DNA of 8,763 nucleotides from Dehalococcoidia bacterium (GTDB taxonomy: Bacteria; Chloroflexota; Dehalococcoidia; Dehalococcoidales; Fen-1064): positions 1 to 8,763 of the forward strand of contig PMBW01000327.1 of the NCBI GenBank assembly GCA_003153075.1, given 5' to 3'. Each line of letters begins with the position of its first letter. Position 1 is the stretch's first letter. The notes under the pieces were generated by a model. That model did not search any database. It saw only the letters and a program-made list of their open reading frames with translations, and was not told the origin of the DNA. Made by a program: the position numbers and the translations under genes. Shown here one piece after another: positions 6,224 to 8,763 of the stretch.

Positions 6224-6871
6224 TTACGGCAGCTGGGCTAAAACGAATGTAAATGTCATTGTGGCGGACCCGCCCTGAATTGCGTTGGTAGCAGTAGTAG
6301 GAACTTCCCAGTTAACTGCGAATTTATCGCTTTCGGCGGTTGCCATGTTGGCGATAATGGTCGGCCAGCTTTTGCCGTCATAGGCGCTCATAGCTACCTG
6401 GGAAAGGGGTGTTCCAACAGCCCATACATAAGTAGAACCATCTGATTTCAGGCCGATATCACCGGCGTTCCAGGTGCCGCTGCCGTCTTTATCGATATAC
6501 AGGGCAACTGTAGCTACATCCTTGAGGGTATTAGTAGGAATTCCCAGATCGGCATCGGCCGGAACCGGAGGTAATCCGGCTAAACCGGTAACCACGGCTG
6601 TCATGCTCAGTTTACCGGGCAATGTGCCTTTGTTTAATAAAATGCTTGAAGCAGCGGCTTGATTGAGGTCGTTATTATCGCCGGGTTTCACATTGCTGGC
6701 GCTAAATGTCGCCACGGCAGTATTACCGCCATTGATATTCAGATCAAGGGTGCCGGCGATTAAAGTATTGTTTGCAGAGGTTTCGGTATCGCTGAAGAGT
6801 GCCCAGGTGGCTCCGCCCACCAGGCCGATGATAAGTAATGCTGCGATTGACAGACCAATAATTTTCTTCAC
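6224..6871 (-). CDS. TasA/camelysin-family (SipW-dependent) secreted protein 1
   Basis: The 215-residue protein starts with MKKIIGLSIAALLIIGLVGG (membrane-spanning signal, 3-20) and the canonical SipW processing motif TWALFSDTETSANNTLIAGTLDL (22-44), giving a mature form beginning close to FSDTE. The rest is a beta-rich domain like TasA/CalY, with a probable calcium loop DKDGSGTWNAGD (127-138) and C-terminal strands VNWEVPTTATNAIQGGSATM. Family members are exported, trimmed by SipW and polymerise into matrix fibres, with the freed N-terminal strand completing the next subunit; that role is expected here. The start is GTG at 6871, chosen because GAGGAG (6876-6881) lies 4 nt upstream and the signal peptide begins exactly there. 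It directly follows sipW. Its 143-nt leader holds an unused perfect Shine-Dalgarno (6947-6955). Codons 4 to 10 are complementary to the leader of the gene at 3537. Confidence 0.9.
   Translation of the reverse strand: MKKIIGLSIAALLIIGLVGGATWALFSDTETSANNTLIAGTLDLNINGGNTAVATFSASNVKPGDNNDLNQAAASSILLNKGTLPGKLSMTAVVTGLAGLPPVPADADLGIPTNTLKDVATVALYIDKDGSGTWNAGDIGLKSDGSTYVWAVGTPLSQVAMSAYDGKSWPTIIANMATAESDKFAVNWEVPTTATNAIQGGSATMTFTFVLAQLP
6841..6862 (+). repeat. 22-nt repeat, copy 2, inside TasA-like gene 1
   Basis: Same-strand near copy of 3498-3519 (21 of 22 identical). On the minus strand it is the coding sequence for residues 4 to about 10-11 (I-I-G-L-S-I-A), starting 9 nt after the GTG start codon. 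An RNA carrying copy 1 could cover the early coding region and block ribosome loading. Confidence 0.8.
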
Positions 6872-6946
6872 TGTTCTCCTCGTTTCTTTTAGAAATAAAA
6901 TAAAAAATAGCTACCGTGTGTATTACATTATCTCGCTGATTCAGTA

Positions 6947-6955
6947 TCCTCCTTT
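6947..6955 (-). promoter_or_regulatory. Orphan Shine-Dalgarno sequence in the leader of TasA-like gene 1
   Basis: On the minus strand AAAGGAGGA is an extended complement to the 16S rRNA 3' end, yet no ATG, GTG or TTG follows at 5-12 nt; only CTG lies 3 nt on, and an ATG 17 nt on is followed immediately by TAA. It is 76 nt upstream of the true GTG start, which has its own GAGGAG. Such unused sites can act as 5' mRNA stabilisers by parking a ribosome (STAB-SD, known from Bacillus cry genes). That role here is inference. Confidence 0.55.
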
Positions 6956-7014
6956 AATTTTCGGTTGTTTCTGACGTTCATGCTTCAGGTCGATGTCCCA
7001 CCAATCTCAGGTTT

Positions 7015-7590
7015 TCAATGTGGGGCACCGTCGTGAGGAGTTGGTTCCGCTGGCGAATGACCGGCTGTAAGCTTTTTTCTCTGGGGGTTGGGTTTAAGTG
7101 CTTCCTTGATAATATCTTTGATGATCAGGCCAAAAAGTATTAAGGCGGGTATTACTATAACCAGGAACCAACCGAGTTTCGTGCGGATAAAATAGGTCAG
7201 GTACCCGATGTACGGGATTCTAAACAGATAGACACCTTTTACCGCAGTAACAGCGACAGGGCGGGGATCAGGATCTTCGTTCGCGTCCCCTTTGGTTGTT
7301 AAAGAATCGCCCTGGATCGAAACGATACGGTGCGTGGTTAACGCTTTACCGTCCTGGAAGGACACAACCGTGCCGGTCTTGAGATCACTACCGGAAGTAC
7401 CCCTGAACGGTGCCGTAATAATGGTATCCCCCACATTTATCTTCGGTTCCATACTGCCGCTTCGTACGATATAAATGCCGAAACCAAAAATAAAGTGTAA
7501 TAGACACAGCACACCGATAAAGACGATGAGCGAAATACCGATTACCTGACCGGCTAATTTTACTTTTTTGCCTAAATAATTCCTAAACAT
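7015..7590 (-). CDS. sipW: Signal peptidase I, ER-type (SipW family)
   Basis: The 191-residue membrane protease has a first membrane segment at about 15-38, then IYIVRSGSMEPKINVGD with catalytic Ser46 in the SGSMEP box. The second catalytic residue is His87 in ALTTHRIV rather than the Lys of ordinary bacterial leader peptidases, which marks the ER/archaeal/SipW subtype. TKGDANEDPDP (99-109) holds the conserved Asp box, and a second membrane segment (140-157) is followed by a basic, Pro/His-rich cytoplasmic tail. It should act on the outer face of the membrane, removing the signals of the TasA-like proteins and the LamG protein encoded just downstream. It is first in the cluster, 143 bp before TasA-like gene 1. 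No good Shine-Dalgarno precedes ATG 7590, suggesting low translation compared with its substrates. Alternative in-frame starts would lose the first membrane segment. Confidence 0.93.
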   Translation of the reverse strand: MFRNYLGKKVKLAGQVIGISLIVFIGVLCLLHFIFGFGIYIVRSGSMEPKINVGDTIITAPFRGTSGSDLKTGTVVSFQDGKALTTHRIVSIQGDSLTTKGDANEDPDPRPVAVTAVKGVYLFRIPYIGYLTYFIRTKLGWFLVIVIPALILFGLIIKDIIKEALKPNPQRKKLTAGHSPAEPTPHDGAPH

Positions 7591-7742
7591 TTCTATTCAT
7601 ATTATCAAGGGCGGTTTGACTAAGTAATCACCCGAAAGTACAGAATTGTTCAATCAATCGGATTAGCTGTCAGCGATGGTACTGGATTAAAACAGTACTA
7701 AGGTAATGGTATGTTTACCCTATATGAATTAAACAGACTGGC

Positions 7743-7771
7743 ATCATATTGCTTTTTCTTTATCTTTGTAA
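7743..7771 (-). promoter_or_regulatory. Weak promoter candidate for the sipW cluster
   Basis: On the minus strand TTACAA (7766-7771, 3/6 to TTGACA), a 17-bp spacer and TATGAT (7743-7748, 5/6 to TATAAT). The start would fall near 7736, leaving a leader of about 145 nt before sipW. Pattern match only. Confidence 0.25.
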
Positions 7772-7865
7772 TATACACATAAGAAGAAAGTACTGATACC
7801 CCTTGCCGCACATAAAGACCGGACCACCCTTTTTAACACATTGCCTTATTTTCAACCATTAAATA

Positions 7866-7888
7866 AACAGGCACTTTTGTTGCCTGTT
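7866..7888 (-). terminator. Weak terminator-like hairpin after the transporter gene
   Basis: AACAGGCA (7866-7873) and TGCCTGTT (7881-7888) form an 8-bp stem with a 7-nt loop. On the minus strand it is followed by TATTTAA, a broken T-run. It lies about 220 nt after the transporter stop and upstream of the sipW promoter candidate, so it could separate the two units. Confidence 0.4.
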
Positions 7889-7935
7889 CAAAAAGGGGAA
7901 AGAATAAAAATAGGTACAAACCGGATTTATATTTA

Positions 7936-8055
7936 ATGAAAGGTAAAGGATATTCTAAGAGGAGCCCGCCTCAGCAGGAAAAGCTTGTTCGAAGGAAACA
8001 CAGCAGGATTAAGACAAAATTGTTGTTGTATTTAATATTTGGGATTTGTTTGTAA
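7936..8055 (+). CDS. Doubtful small ORF, 39 residues, basic with hydrophobic C-terminus
   Basis: An ATG-initiated ORF opposite to its neighbours. The product is strongly basic in residues 2-28 (MKGKGYSKR, KLVRRKHSRIKTK) and ends in a hydrophobic run LLLYLIFGICL, as in small membrane proteins or the N-terminus of a divisome-type protein. No Shine-Dalgarno precedes it and I recognise no family. It may be chance, or the remnant of a longer gene whose membrane helix is cut short by the stop codon. Confidence 0.2.
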   Translation: MKGKGYSKRSPPQQEKLVRRKHSRIKTKLLLYLIFGICL

Positions 8056-8111
8056 ATTGATCATTGAAATTTGTTTCGTATTCCGATATTAGAGTTTACC
8101 GTTGGTTCCGC

Positions 8112-8763
8112 TTATGCGTATTTCACTATCAATAATAACCAGCAAATACCCACCACCAGGATCATTGCCGGTAAAGCATATTTCAGATACCTGCCCCAGG
8201 AAATGGGATAACCTTCTTTTTCCGCGATAGCCATCCCCACTACATTAGCGGAAGCCCCGATGGGCGTGCCGTTCCCGCCGATATCCGTTCCCAGCGCTAA
8301 TGTCCATGCCAGCGGCGGCAGGGGCATGCCGGCTGCCGCCAGCCCTCTAATTACCGGTATCATCGTCGCCGCAAAGGGGATATTATCCACCACAGCAGAT
8401 GCAAAAGCGGAAACCCACAGGATAATTGTTATCACCGCCGCCAGGCTTCCGCCGGAAATCATTTTAATAAAATCTGCCAGGGTCTGCAGCGCGCCGGTCT
8501 GTTCCAGTCCGGATACGCAAATGAACAATCCGAAGAAAAACACCAGCGTCCGCCAATCAACCTTCCTTATTATATAAAGGGCATCATTATAACCAAAAAG
8601 CAGTGTCAGCCCAGCAGCGATGACGCCGATGGATGCCACCGAAATACCCGTCTGCGCATGGGTGATCAGCAATACTATCACCAGCAGAAAAACGCCGATA
8701 TTGATAAAAAATAATCCCTTTTTAGTAATCGCTGAGTTTGCTTGCGGAAACGCAGCCGGATCG
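8112..8763 (-). CDS. ArsB/NhaD-type ion transporter, C-terminal part
   Basis: The reading frame stays open to the window edge, so the N-terminus is missing; 216 residues are visible, about half of a usual family member. A GTG codon at 8681 is internal because the frame upstream still encodes protein, including a membrane helix (GLFFINIGVFLLVIVLLITH). Several membrane helices follow. The two conserved discontinuous-helix motifs of the SLC13/ArsB/NhaD ion-transporter superfamily are present: VVDNIPFAATMIPVI and GTDIGGNGTPIGASANVVG. The C-terminus ends in a last helix (ALPAMILVVGICWLLLIV). Members export arsenite or exchange Na+ for H+ across the membrane; the substrate cannot be decided here and no ars genes are nearby. 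It is transcribed in the same direction as sipW but separated by 521 bp, so probably an independent unit. Confidence 0.88.
   Translation of the reverse strand, partial: DPAAFPQANSAITKKGLFFINIGVFLLVIVLLITHAQTGISVASIGVIAAGLTLLFGYNDALYIIRKVDWRTLVFFFGLFICVSGLEQTGALQTLADFIKMISGGSLAAVITIILWVSAFASAVVDNIPFAATMIPVIRGLAAAGMPLPPLAWTLALGTDIGGNGTPIGASANVVGMAIAEKEGYPISWGRYLKYALPAMILVVGICWLLLIVKYA

Larger units (their letters stand above)
7591..8111. other. Intergenic region upstream of sipW
   Basis: About 520 bp, AT-rich, between the transporter and sipW, both on the minus strand. It contains a weak terminator-like hairpin (7866-7888), a weak promoter candidate (7743-7771) and a doubtful 39-codon plus-strand ORF (7936-8055). 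The paired TTGTTTAG repeats seen at 3413-3463 were not found here on either strand. Confidence 0.45.

Noticed and set aside
3498..6862. The 22-nt direct repeats as attachment sites or ends of a mobile or excisable element
   Set aside because: No recombinase or transposase is nearby, there are no inverted ends, and one copy is embedded in signal-peptide codons of an intact gene.
6928..6981. A 17-codon minus-strand ORF between sipW and TasA-like gene 1
   Set aside because: It has no ribosome site of its own and its codons run across the orphan Shine-Dalgarno; composition looks like leader sequence rather than protein.

Overview
The window looks like chromosomal DNA of a Bacillota bacterium, probably from the Clostridia or Desulfotomaculum side. 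The main reasons are strong AGGAGG-type ribosome sites, a SipW (ER-type) signal peptidase next to TasA/camelysin-like secreted proteins, and a LamG/DUF2341 surface protein. No mobile element, CRISPR array or rRNA is visible. Species assignment from sequence alone is not possible.

Left part (1-2400): the 5' end of a tRNA gene on the minus strand, cut by the window edge, with its own promoter. Next come a beta-propeller lactonase (252-1265, +) and, facing it, a small FMN nitroreductase (1427-1936, -), whose upstream region carries an inverted repeat overlapping the likely -10 box.

Centre (2400-7600) is the most coherent part. An OmpR/PhoB-type response regulator with no kinase gene beside it (2404-3111, +) ends in a clear terminator. 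A T-rich intergenic stretch follows with four copies of TTRTTTAS arranged as two pairs, each pair spaced 11 bp, immediately upstream of a -10 box that has no recognisable -35. This promoter would drive a TasA-like secreted protein with an aberrant export signal (3537-4130, +). Converging on it is a minus-strand cluster: sipW signal peptidase (7590-7015), TasA-like protein 1 (6871-6224), TasA-like protein 2 (6083-5490), and a two-membrane-segment DUF2341-LamG surface protein (5480-4179). Proteins 1 and 2 and the LamG protein carry FSDTE/FADTE-type SipW signal motifs, so the cluster encodes a dedicated protease with its own substrates. The most economical reading is an extracellular fibre or matrix system with an adhesin-like component, possibly switched by the neighbouring regulator (inference).

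Three non-coding signals lie inside this cluster: a 22-nt stretch in the leader of the aberrant TasA-like gene that can pair with the signal-peptide codons of TasA-like gene 1 (one G-U wobble); an unused perfect Shine-Dalgarno sequence 76 nt upstream of TasA-like gene 1; and a 28-bp perfect palindrome between TasA-like genes 1 and 2.

Right part (7600-8763): about 520 bp with a weak terminator-like hairpin and one doubtful 39-residue ORF, then the 3' part of an ArsB/NhaD-type ion transporter (8112 to the window edge, -).
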